Below the pieces are notes generated by a model that was not told where the DNA came from, made no database searches, and saw nothing but the letters and a program-made list of their open reading frames with translations. DNA of 25,036 nt from an uncultured Eubacteriales bacterium (GTDB taxonomy: Bacteria; Bacillota; Clostridia; Peptostreptococcales; Anaerovoracaceae), in contig UQMQ01000014.1 of assembly GCA_900542245.1 (NCBI GenBank), forward strand, positions 1 through 25,036. Reading direction: 5' to 3'. This document shows, piece by piece, positions 18,620-25,036 of this stretch (the stretch's first letter is position 1; the number at the start of each line of letters is the position of its first letter). The position numbers and the translations under genes were made by a program.

Positions 18620-19570
18620 TTAGTCAAACAGCACACTGATCGAGCCGTTGGTAAAGACTCTGGTCATTGCTTCCGCGAACAGCGGTGCAACGGACAGGAA
18701 TCTCATTTTTTCGATTTTCTTTTCCTCCGGCAGCGGAACGGTGTTTAAGAGCACCAGTTCTTCAATCGCGGACTTTTCCAGTCTTTCGACAGCCGGACCG
18801 GATAAAACCGGATGCGTCGCTGCCGCATAAACGGCTTTCGCACCGAGGTCTTTGATGGCATTGGCTGCGTTGCAGATCGTGCCCGCGGTGTCGATCATAT
18901 CGTCGATGATGATGCAGTTCTTGCCTTCGATATTACCGATGATGTTCATGATCTCGGACTTGTTCGGCTCCGGTCTTCTCTTGTCAATGATCGCGATCGG
19001 GCAATTCAGCATCTCTGCCATGTTTCTCGCACGCGTCACGCTGCCATGGTCCGGAGATACGATGACCAGATCTTCCATGTTCTTTTCTTTGAAGTATTTC
19101 GCCAGGATCGGCATGCCGAGTAAGTGATCGACCGGAATATCAAAATAACCCTGGATCTGATTTGCATGCAGATCCATCGACAGAACTCTGTCCGCGCCTG
19201 CTGCTACGAGCAGATCCGCTACCAGCTTCGCTGTGATCGGGTCTCTGGCTTTGGCTTTTCTGTCTTGCCGTGCATAGCCATAATACGGAATGATGGCGTT
19301 GATCCTGCCGGCCGATGCGCGCTTCATGGCATCGATCATGATCAGGAGCTCCATCAGATTGTCGTTGACCGGATTGCAGGTCGATTGGATGATGTAAACA
19401 TCCAGGCCTCTGACTGTTTCCCAGATGTTGACGGAAATTTCGCCATCGCTGAATTTGGTCACCGTTGCTCTGCCCAGTGGTTTCCCCATGATGCCTGCAA
19501 TTTCTTCAGCTAATTCCGGATGAGAGTTTCCGGCAAAGATTTTGTAGTCAGCAAATACTCCGCTTCTCAC
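18620..19570 (-). CDS. prs: Ribose-phosphate pyrophosphokinase
   Basis: 316 residues, typical class I PRPP synthase. Visible: [16 protein letters not shown], the [20 protein letters not shown] flexible loop (97-116), [19 protein letters not shown] with the catalytic-site histidine (H135), and the PRPP loop [11 protein letters not shown] at 221-231. It makes PRPP from ribose-5-phosphate and ATP for purines, pyrimidines, histidine and tryptophan; PRPP is also the effector of the nearby PurR. The start is a GTG at 19570 with GAGGTAAC upstream. The 106-nt gap before it has no obvious strong promoter, so it may be read from the murC promoter. Confidence 0.97.
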   Translation of the reverse strand: MRSGVFADYKIFAGNSHPELAEEIAGIMGKPLGRATVTKFSDGEISVNIWETVRGLDVYIIQSTCNPVNDNLMELLIMIDAMKRASAGRINAIIPYYGYARQDRKAKARDPITAKLVADLLVAAGADRVLSMDLHANQIQGYFDIPVDHLLGMPILAKYFKEKNMEDLVIVSPDHGSVTRARNMAEMLNCPIAIIDKRRPEPNKSEIMNIIGNIEGKNCIIIDDMIDTAGTICNAANAIKDLGAKAVYAAATHPVLSGPAVERLEKSAIEELVLLNTVPLPEEKKIEKMRFLSVAPLFAEAMTRVFTNGSISVLFD

Positions 19571-19676
19571 TTTTTGTTACCTCGTCTTTCTTGTGTTGTT
19601 TCCTTTGTACTTGTTTTGTAATATTGATATTTTCACTGTGACATGAAAATGGAATCATTGTTATTTGTATCATACT

Positions 19677-20423
19677 TTATCGCTCTGTTTGCGCTTTGCT
19701 TTTTTTGTTCCAAATCCCTTTGGCAGAGACCCATCCCTGCTTTTGTGTGCCGCGGCTTCTGGCGATATAGAGCGCGTCGGCCTCCACATCCTCCGTCACC
19801 GTACTGCCTGCCGCGATATACGCGCCGTCTCCGATCTGCACCGGAGAAACCAGATTGCTGTTGCAGCCGACAAAGACGTCATCACCGACCTGTGCGCGAT
19901 ATTTATGCGTCCCGTCATAGTTGACAAAGACCACGCCGCAGCCCAGATTCACGCCGCTGCCGACATCCGCGTCGCCGACATAGGTCAGATGCGCAGCCTT
20001 GGAACCGTCGCCGAAGCTGGAATTTTTCATTTCCACGAAATCGCCGACCTTGCAGCCTGCGCCAACCTTTGTATGCGGACGCAGATAGGCAAACGGACCG
20101 ACCGTCGTGCCGCTGCCGATGCTGCTTTCAAGAATCACAGAGCTTTCGATCTCGACCCGATCCGCGATTCGCGCGTCTTTGATTCTCGTATTTTGGCGAA
20201 TCACGCAGTCTCTGCCGATGACCGTATTGCCCTCCAGTGTCACGCAAGGACCGATCACAGTTCCCTCTCCGATTTCGACCTGTTCATCAATATAAGCACT
20301 CTGCAGGTCGATAAACCGCACGCCGCGCTGCATGTGCGCGAGATTCCGCGCAAGGCGTGCCTCGGTCTGTGCTTGATATTCCCGGAACCAAATCTCCTGT
20401 GAAAAATTGTTTTGCTTTTCCAT
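19677..20423 (-). CDS. Stand-alone GlmU C-terminal (acetyltransferase) domain protein
   Basis: 248 residues matching only the left-handed beta-helix half of GlmU. Repeats run from about residue 40 (YIDEQVEIGEGTVIG) to 210. With a constant offset of 218, the residues of the E. coli acetyltransferase site are all present: R115, K133, H145, Y148, N159, N168 and K174 (for R333, K351, H363, Y366, N377, N386, K392). The N-terminal uridylyltransferase domain, about 230 residues with the GxGTRM motif, is missing; the protein begins in what is normally the linker, and the 82-nt upstream gap cannot hold it. It sits in the usual glmU place next to prs. Likely it acetylates glucosamine-1-phosphate, with the UDP transfer done by another protein; a different acyl acceptor is possible. 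There is no clear Shine-Dalgarno; the ATG follows a purine-rich repeat. Confidence 0.85.
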   Translation of the reverse strand: MEKQNNFSQEIWFREYQAQTEARLARNLAHMQRGVRFIDLQSAYIDEQVEIGEGTVIGPCVTLEGNTVIGRDCVIRQNTRIKDARIADRVEIESSVILESSIGSGTTVGPFAYLRPHTKVGAGCKVGDFVEMKNSSFGDGSKAAHLTYVGDADVGSGVNLGCGVVFVNYDGTHKYRAQVGDDVFVGCNSNLVSPVQIGDGAYIAAGSTVTEDVEADALYIARSRGTQKQGWVSAKGIWNKKSKAQTER

Positions 20424-20424
20424 A

Positions 20425-20460
20425 TTTCTATCTCTATTTCTATTTCTATCTCTTTCTCTT
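20425..20460. repeat. Hexanucleotide repeat directly before the glmU-like start
   Basis: Six near-identical hexamers (TTTCTA, TCTCTA, TTTCTA, TTTCTA, TCTCTT, TCTCTT). On the transcript this is a TAGAAA/AAGAGA purine tract ending 1 nt before the ATG, in the place of the ribosome-binding site. Confidence 0.65.
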
Positions 20461-20505
20461 CTCTTGCCCTGTCTCGTCTTCCCGCTTGCCTGCGCTGTCC
20501 GGCTG

Positions 20506-21882
20506 TTACCGTTCCAGCAGCATCTCGCCGACCTTATAGATGTCGCCCGCGCCCATGGTAATCACCATATCGCCCGGCTGTGCCTGGTCGTCTACATAAT
20601 CTGCGATGGCAGCGAAGTCCTCCATGAACAGGACCTCCTTATGCGGATGGGTCTCTTTGATCTTTTCGGCAAGCTGTGCAGAAGAAATCTTGTAGATATT
20701 CTTTTCTCTTGCCGCGTAGATCTCTGCCAGAATCAGTTTATCTGCTTTCTCAAACGCCTCCGCGAATTCATCGAAGAGTGCGATCGTTCTCGTATAGGTA
20801 TGCGGCTGGAAAATGCACCAGAGCTTGTTGTGCGGCACATTTTCGGAAGCGCTCAGGGTCGCCTTGATCTCTGTTGGGTGATGCGCATAGTCATCGACGA
20901 TCTTCACGCCTTTGGCGGTCGTACCGACGATGTCGAAACGGCGCTGCGTGCCATGATAGCGCTCGAGGGTCTCCTTGGTCAGCTGCGGCTCTACGCCCAA
21001 GGCGCAGGCGCAGGTAAACGCCGCCAGCGCGTTGAGGATATTGTGTTCTCCCGGCACCGCAAGCTGCACGCGGCTGAGCAGCTGTCCGTCATGACAGACG
21101 TCGAAGGCAGGCATGCCTTCCTCGTTGAACTGGATGTTCGCCGCGTAATAATCACAGTTCTCGCTCAGTCCGAAGGTCACGACGTTGTCCAGATCGCGGA
21201 TCACCTGATTGACGAACGGATTCGCGTCATACGCGATGATCGTGCCGCTTGCCGGCACCAGCCGCGCGAACTTGTCAAAAGAGCTGACGATGTGATCAAT
21301 GTCTTTAAAATAATCCAGATGGTCGGAATCGATGTTTAGAATGATCTCGATCTTCGGTTTGAGACTGAGAAAACTGTCCATGTATTCACATGCCTCTGTG
21401 ATGAAGTAGCGGCTGTGTCCGACCTTGACATTGCCGCCAATCTCAGCCAGATTGCCGCCGACGAGGATCGTCGGTTCAAGCTTCGCGCGGTCGAGGATCA
21501 GCGATACCATCGAGGTGGTCGTGGTCTTGCCGTGCGTACCGGATACAGCGATGCTGTTTTCGTATTCCTGCATCAAAAGTCCGAGCATCTGCGCTCTGGA
21601 AAGGATCGGGATCCCGCGTTCCTCTGCGCGCTTCATCTCCGGATTGTCGTGACCGACAGCTGCCGAGAACACCAAAAGGTCTGCCTCATCTGCGTTCTCC
21701 GCCCGGTGTCCGATGAATACCCGCGCGCCCTTGCTCGCCAGTCTGGCCGTCTCTGCCGACTCTTTCATATCCGAACCGCTGACCTCATAACCTCTGGACA
21801 GCAAAATTTCTGCAATCGCCGAAAGCCCGATGCCTCCGATACCGATGCAGTGTATCTTTTTATATTGACTTAAATCTATCAT
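20506..21882 (-). CDS. murC: UDP-N-acetylmuramate--L-alanine ligase
   Basis: 458 residues, normal MurC length. The N-terminal Rossmann domain has IGIGGIGLSAIAE (12-24), the central ATPase domain has SGTHGKTTTTSM (114-125) and the substrate-binding TEACEYMDSFL (162-172), and the C-terminal domain carries DDYAHHPTEI. It adds L-alanine to UDP-MurNAc in the cytoplasmic peptidoglycan pathway, using product derived from the GlmU reaction coded just downstream. A GGAGG lies 11 nt before the ATG, a slightly long spacing. It is first in the minus-strand run murC-glmU-like-prs-pth-mfd. A murC next to purR, as here, is seen in other Clostridia. Confidence 0.97.
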   Translation of the reverse strand: MIDLSQYKKIHCIGIGGIGLSAIAEILLSRGYEVSGSDMKESAETARLASKGARVFIGHRAENADEADLLVFSAAVGHDNPEMKRAEERGIPILSRAQMLGLLMQEYENSIAVSGTHGKTTTTSMVSLILDRAKLEPTILVGGNLAEIGGNVKVGHSRYFITEACEYMDSFLSLKPKIEIILNIDSDHLDYFKDIDHIVSSFDKFARLVPASGTIIAYDANPFVNQVIRDLDNVVTFGLSENCDYYAANIQFNEEGMPAFDVCHDGQLLSRVQLAVPGEHNILNALAAFTCACALGVEPQLTKETLERYHGTQRRFDIVGTTAKGVKIVDDYAHHPTEIKATLSASENVPHNKLWCIFQPHTYTRTIALFDEFAEAFEKADKLILAEIYAAREKNIYKISSAQLAEKIKETHPHKEVLFMEDFAAIADYVDDQAQPGDMVITMGAGDIYKVGEMLLER

Positions 21883-21929
21883 ATTATGATTTGCCTCCGA
21901 ATTTCCTCTTCATAAGAAATGCTACAGCT

Positions 21930-21938
21930 AGTATACCA
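21930..21938 (-). promoter_or_regulatory. murC promoter (extended -10)
   Basis: TGGTATACT on the minus strand, with hexamer TATACT at 21930-21935. The best -35 candidates (CTCACA or TTGCTC) are weak, so the extended -10 carries it. It is about 48 bp before the murC ATG and back to back with the purR promoter. Confidence 0.6.
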
Positions 21939-21964
21939 CAAATAAAATATTTTGTGAGCAATAA

Positions 21965-21993
21965 TTGACAAAAAATCAAAAAAGAAATATGAT
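21965..21993 (+). promoter_or_regulatory. purR promoter (sigma-A type)
   Basis: TTGACA (21965-21970), 17 bp, TATGAT (21988-21993): one mismatch from consensus at ideal spacing. The start would be near 22000, with GGAGG at 22017-22021. Confidence 0.8.
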
Positions 21994-22005
21994 GTTTTCA
22001 TTAGG

Positions 22006-22016
22006 ATACGAACTAT
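22006..22016 (+). promoter_or_regulatory. Possible PurBox half-site
   Basis: ATACGAACTAT resembles the PurR-box core CCGAACWWT with one mismatch and lies in the initially transcribed region of purR, where autoregulation would act. I could not find the inverted partner site expected in bacilli, so this is tentative. Confidence 0.3.
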
Positions 22017-22030
22017 GGAGGTAAAAACGC

Positions 22031-22840
22031 ATGAAACGTACGGAAAGAGTCGGCGCACTGATCAGAATTCTGACCGAATCGCCGAATAAAATCTACAGTC
22101 TGCAGTACTTCTGCGACCTGTTTGGCGCTGCCAAATCCAGTATCAGTGAGGATATTCAATCTGCCAGTCAGGCCATCGAGCTGACCGGCTCGGGCTGTCT
22201 GGAAACGACCCCCGGCTCCAAGGGCGGGGTACGTTTCGTGCCGGATATCTCGCCGGAAGCAGTCGCCGCGCTGCAGGCGGACTTCGCGCAGCAGCTGTCC
22301 GATCCATCCCGCCTGCTCGGCGGCAATTTTCTCTATACCTCGGACATTTTTTACGATTCAGATCTGGTCATGCGCACTGCACGGGTATTCGCCAAAAAGT
22401 TTCAAGACTGCGGCGCTGACTGTGTCGCGACCGTCGAGACCAAGGGGATCCCGCTGGCGTTTACGGTCGCACATATGCTGGGTATCCCGCTGGTCGTCAT
22501 CCGCCGCGAGGCGAAGATTTCGGAAGGCTCGACGGTCAGCATCAATTATTTCAGCGGTTCCTATGACCGCCTGCAGAAGATGTCCATGGCCAAACGCGCC
22601 ATTACGCCGGGCTCTAAGGTCCTGATCATCGATGACTTCATGCGCGGCGGCGGCAGCATCGTCGGCATCTCCGAAATGATCGGAGAATTCAACGGCTCAG
22701 TGGTCGGTGTCGGTGTAGCAATCGCCAGTCTTACGCCCGAGAAAAAAAAGGTGCACGATTACACCTGTCTGGTCTATCTCGGCGACATCCACGCCGAAGA
22801 AAAGAAGATCACCATCCTGCCGAACGACAGTATTTTTTGA
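22031..22840 (+). CDS. purR: Purine operon repressor PurR
   Basis: 269 residues. An N-terminal winged-helix domain (about 1-75, with [12 protein letters not shown] as the recognition region) is fused to a phosphoribosyltransferase-like domain holding the PRPP loop [12 protein letters not shown] at 198-209. [11 protein letters not shown] and [13 protein letters not shown] are typical of the family. PurR represses purine genes and is released by PRPP; it has no transferase activity. It starts at an ATG behind GGAGG (9 nt spacing). The yabJ gene that follows purR in bacilli is absent, and spoVG comes next on the same strand. Confidence 0.96.
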   Translation: MKRTERVGALIRILTESPNKIYSLQYFCDLFGAAKSSISEDIQSASQAIELTGSGCLETTPGSKGGVRFVPDISPEAVAALQADFAQQLSDPSRLLGGNFLYTSDIFYDSDLVMRTARVFAKKFQDCGADCVATVETKGIPLAFTVAHMLGIPLVVIRREAKISEGSTVSINYFSGSYDRLQKMSMAKRAITPGSKVLIIDDFMRGGGSIVGISEMIGEFNGSVVGVGVAIASLTPEKKKVHDYTCLVYLGDIHAEEKKITILPNDSIF

Positions 22841-23055
22841 CGATATCCAGTCGGTATGCGTTTGTTTCGCAGAGCAATGTGCCCCTTGTTTTTCGCATCT
22901 GTTTCACTTATACATTTTTCCATATCAATTTTTGTGCAGAGCGACAATTTATGAATTTTTATTTCCATAAAACAGTACAAATTGTTGCCAAAGAATTAAC
23001 ACTGTATTATAATTTGGTCAAGGTGCTGAGAGTGTGCCGGAAAGGTGGATACAAA
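22841..23055 (+). promoter_or_regulatory. purR-spoVG gap with the spoVG promoter
   Basis: The 215-nt gap is AT-rich, with no terminator evident after purR. Near its end TTGCCA (22985-22990), 17 bp, TATAAT (23008-23013) forms a strong sigma-A-type promoter. The start would fall about 35 nt before the spoVG ATG, with AAAGGTGG as ribosome-binding site. In B. subtilis spoVG uses a sigma-H promoter; I see no clear match to that here. Confidence 0.75.
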
Positions 23056-23379
23056 ATGAATATTACTGACGTGAGGATTAGGAGAATGGGCGAAGAAGGC
23101 AAGATGAAAGCAGTGGCATCCGTTACCTTTGACGATGAATTTGTTGTTCACGACATCAAGATTATTGATGGACAGAACGGACTCTTTATCGCCATGCCGA
23201 GCCGCAAGGTCGGCGAGGGTGATTTCCGCGATGTCGCACACCCTTTGAAGTCCGAAACAAGAGCGAAGATCAAAGACGCAATTTTTGCCGAATACGACAG
23301 ACTTTGCGCTGAGGATCCGGCAGCATCCGCGGAGGAGGCACTTGAGGAAGAACTTCTTGATGCAGCTGTCGGTGAATAG
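23056..23379 (+). CDS. spoVG: Septation/regulatory protein SpoVG
   Basis: 107 residues. Residues 1-85 are nearly standard SpoVG ([54 protein letters not shown]), and a longer acidic tail follows ([17 protein letters not shown]). SpoVG binds nucleic acid and affects septation, cortex formation and other processes in Bacillota. The start is the ATG at 23056 from homology and the AAAGGTGG site; the frame is open for another 73 codons upstream, but that part crosses the promoter and is not conserved. Confidence 0.96.
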   Translation: MNITDVRIRRMGEEGKMKAVASVTFDDEFVVHDIKIIDGQNGLFIAMPSRKVGEGDFRDVAHPLKSETRAKIKDAIFAEYDRLCAEDPAASAEEALEEELLDAAVGE

Positions 23380-23423
23380 CGTTCGCTGATTTTTATTCGC
23401 AATCATTTTGTATGGAGAAGTGG

Positions 23424-23454
23424 AAAAGGACGCTCTTTGACGGGGCGTCCTTTT
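23424..23454. terminator. Bidirectional terminator between spoVG and pyk
   Basis: A 10-bp perfect stem AAAAGGACGC/GCGTCCTTTT with an 11-nt loop. The T and A runs on either side suit both spoVG (+) and the converging pyk (-), whose stop lies 25 nt away. Confidence 0.85.
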
Positions 23455-23478
23455 CTATGTTTTCCATGCTTTCCAGGT

Positions 23479-24897
23479 TTATACGTTTTCCACGCGGATC
23501 ATGTTGGTATTGCCCGCAATGTCCAGCGGTACGCCGGCGCTGATGACGACCTTGTCGCCGCTGTGCAGCAGATTTTCTTTTTTTGCCTCCTCAAGACAGC
23601 GATAGACCAGTACATCGACATTCTGCAGATTCTCCACCATCAATGGTGCGACACCCCAGACAAGCGCCATCTGATGATAGGTCTTGTGGTGCGGCGTGAC
23701 TGCGATAATCGGTGTAGATGGGCGAAATTTACTCATCCGCGATGCCGTATAGCCGGACTTGGTAATGGCAATCAGTGCAGCCGCCTTGATGTCCTTGGCC
23801 AGCGTGCACGCGGCATGTCCGACAGCGTTGGTCGTATCCTCTGCATCCATTTCATGGTGCATGGCGCTTCCCGGCAGATAGTGCGGATCATCCAGCTCGG
23901 CCTGCGCCGCGATTTTCGCCATGGCAGCGACCGCCTCGACCGGATACGCGCCGACGGCGCTTTCTCCCGAAAGCATGACCGCAGAAGAACCATCAAAGAC
24001 AGCATTCGCCACATCTGTGATCTCCGCTCTGGTCGGCAGCGGATTCTGGATCATGGATTCCAGCATCTGGGTCGCGGTGATGACGATCTTGCCTCTCTGC
24101 TGGCAACGCTTGATGAAGCGTTTCTGAATGCCCGGCAGTTTTTCAAATTCGATCTCGACGCCCATGTCGCCGCGGGCTACCATAATGCCGTCCGAGGCTT
24201 CGAGGATCTCCTCAAAGTTTTCGATGCCTTCCAGATTTTCGATTTTGGAAATGATCTTGATATCGCCGCCTCCATTGGTCGTCAGGAAATCGCGCAGATT
24301 CTGCACGTCCTCTGCTTTTCGCACGAAAGAGGCTGCCACGAAGTCCACATGTTTTTCGATGCCGAACAGGAGATCGCTCTTGTCCTGCTCGCTGAGATAT
24401 GCCATCTGCAGCGCCACGTATGGCACGTTGATGCCCTTGTGATTGCTGATCTGCCCGCCGTTGACGACTTTGCAGCAAATATCGGTCTCTGTCGTCTCGC
24501 ATACCTCCAGACGCAGCTTGCCGTCGTCAATCAGGACTGCATCGCCTGTCTTGAGCTCCTGCGGCAGATTTTCATAGGTAATGCTGCATCCATGCGCGTC
24601 GCCGACGATGTCGCGTGTCGTCAGGGTAAACATTTCACCGGTCTTGAGCATCGCCTTGCCGTCTGCAAAATTTCCGGTCCGGATCTCCGGACCCTTGGTA
24701 TCCAGCATGACGGCGGCGGACAGCCCCATCGCATCCCGCACACTGCGGAACAGATCGATGGTCTTGCCATGGCTTGCATGGTCTCCATGCGAAAAATTCA
24801 CGCGCGCCACATTCATGCCCGCCTGCAGCATGGCGCGCAAGGTCTCTTCTTTGGTGGACGCAGGTCCTAAAGTGCATACGATTTTTGTTTTTCTCAT
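23479..24897 (-). CDS. pyk: Pyruvate kinase
   Basis: 472 residues. The TIM-barrel start is TKIVCTLGPAS, substrate and potassium ligands lie in RVNFSHG (32-38) and DTKGPEIRTG (66-75), a B domain follows, then KIISKIENLEG with the catalytic lysine, MVARGDMGVEI, and the signature ITATQMLESMIQNPLPTRAE. It converts PEP and ADP to pyruvate and ATP. It lacks the extra C-terminal PEP-utiliser-like domain that many Bacillus and some clostridial enzymes carry. An AGGAAGG lies about 8 nt before the ATG. It is a single-gene unit, convergent with spoVG. Confidence 0.97.
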   Translation of the reverse strand: MRKTKIVCTLGPASTKEETLRAMLQAGMNVARVNFSHGDHASHGKTIDLFRSVRDAMGLSAAVMLDTKGPEIRTGNFADGKAMLKTGEMFTLTTRDIVGDAHGCSITYENLPQELKTGDAVLIDDGKLRLEVCETTETDICCKVVNGGQISNHKGINVPYVALQMAYLSEQDKSDLLFGIEKHVDFVAASFVRKAEDVQNLRDFLTTNGGGDIKIISKIENLEGIENFEEILEASDGIMVARGDMGVEIEFEKLPGIQKRFIKRCQQRGKIVITATQMLESMIQNPLPTRAEITDVANAVFDGSSAVMLSGESAVGAYPVEAVAAMAKIAAQAELDDPHYLPGSAMHHEMDAEDTTNAVGHAACTLAKDIKAAALIAITKSGYTASRMSKFRPSTPIIAVTPHHKTYHQMALVWGVAPLMVENLQNVDVLVYRCLEEAKKENLLHSGDKVVISAGVPLDIAGNTNMIRVENV

Positions 24898-24928
24898 ACT
24901 GTTTTCCTTCCTAATCCTAACTTTTTTA

Positions 24929-24955
24929 AGTATACCATATTTTGCACTGTTTCAA
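24929..24955 (-). promoter_or_regulatory. pyk promoter (extended -10)
   Basis: The minus strand has TGGTATACT (hexamer 24929-24934) with a TTTTGA/TTGAAA-like -35 about 15-17 bp upstream. The distance to the ATG is about 30 nt. Confidence 0.65.
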
Positions 24956-24976
24956 AACACATTTCTTCGCTTTCAA

Positions 24977-25036
24977 AGGACAAAAGTGCGCATAACGAAA
25001 TCAGAGATTTCTATGCGCACATGGCGCTCACCTATG
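24977..25036. repeat. Intergenic hairpin repeat, copy 2 (cut by the window end)
   Basis: The same element as at 8993-9052, about 56 of 60 bases identical. It has GTGCGCATA/TATGCGCAC (24986-24994, 25012-25020) with an inner perfect GAAATC-AGA-GATTTC stem. The start of the second hairpin (GGCGCTCACCTATG) runs off the window. It lies upstream of pyk. Confidence 0.75.

Noticed and set aside
19633..19652. Palindrome-like TTTCACTGTGACATGAAA upstream of prs
   Set aside because: Only five outer bases on each side are complementary and no promoter is placed around it; not enough for an operator call.
20407..21339. 310-codon frame opposite murC
   Set aside because: Shadow; its start lies in the hexamer repeat and no family is recognisable.
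22837..23055. 73-residue N-terminal extension of SpoVG
   Set aside because: It crosses a strong promoter; SpoVG homology begins at the ATG at 23056, which has its own ribosome-binding site.
23437..24870. Long open frame (477 codons) opposite pyk
   Set aside because: Same reason: mirror of pyk, no recognisable domain, and it would cross the spoVG-pyk terminator.

Overview
This window looks like the chromosome of a low-to-mid GC, Gram-positive anaerobe of the Clostridia. The evidence is Bacillota-type 16S/23S sequence, spore-lineage genes (spoVT, spoVG, a SpoVB-type flippase), an RqcP homologue, and a gene order close to the purR-spoVG-glmU-prs-pth-mfd-spoVT-yabM-yabN-yabO stretch of Bacillus subtilis. 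A family close to Eubacteriales Family XIII/Anaerovoracaceae is my guess from the 16S V3-V4 region, with low certainty.

Left third (1-6.5 kb): one complete rRNA operon on the minus strand, in the order 16S, tRNA-Ala(UGC), 23S, 5S. Three tandem sigma-A-type promoters (6205-6473) drive it and a rho-independent terminator (45-76) ends it. The spacers are unusual. They carry seven copies of a roughly 120-bp repeat, all in the same orientation, whose core hairpin shows compensatory base changes. The two complementary strands that would form the 16S and 23S processing stalks are visible, but each 5' arm lies 430-480 nt from the mature rRNA end, with two repeat copies in between.

Middle (6.5-9.1 kb): an MFS transporter (-), divergent from a translationally coupled DUF421/DUF4363 membrane pair (+). 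An intergenic hairpin repeat follows, and a second copy of it lies at the right end of the window.

Right two thirds (9.1-25 kb): a housekeeping cluster. Read in the minus direction it holds murC, a stand-alone GlmU acetyltransferase domain, prs, pth, mfd, an MTA/SAH-deaminase-like amidohydrolase, a SpoVB/YabM-type flippase, mazG, hup and rqcP. spoVT and the purR-spoVG pair sit in the same neighbourhood on the plus strand, and pyk (-) closes the window. The genes serve cell-wall precursor synthesis (murC, the GlmU-like protein, the flippase), PRPP/purine control (prs, purR), translation quality control and recycling (pth, rqcP), transcription-coupled repair (mfd), nucleotide and SAM-product cleanup (mazG, amidohydrolase) and sporulation regulation.

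I see no phage, transposase, CRISPR array, toxin-antitoxin or defence system. The most noteworthy items are the covarying rRNA-spacer repeats with displaced processing stems, the GlmU homologue that lacks its uridylyltransferase domain, and the dispersed hairpin repeat at 8.9-9.1 kb and 25 kb.
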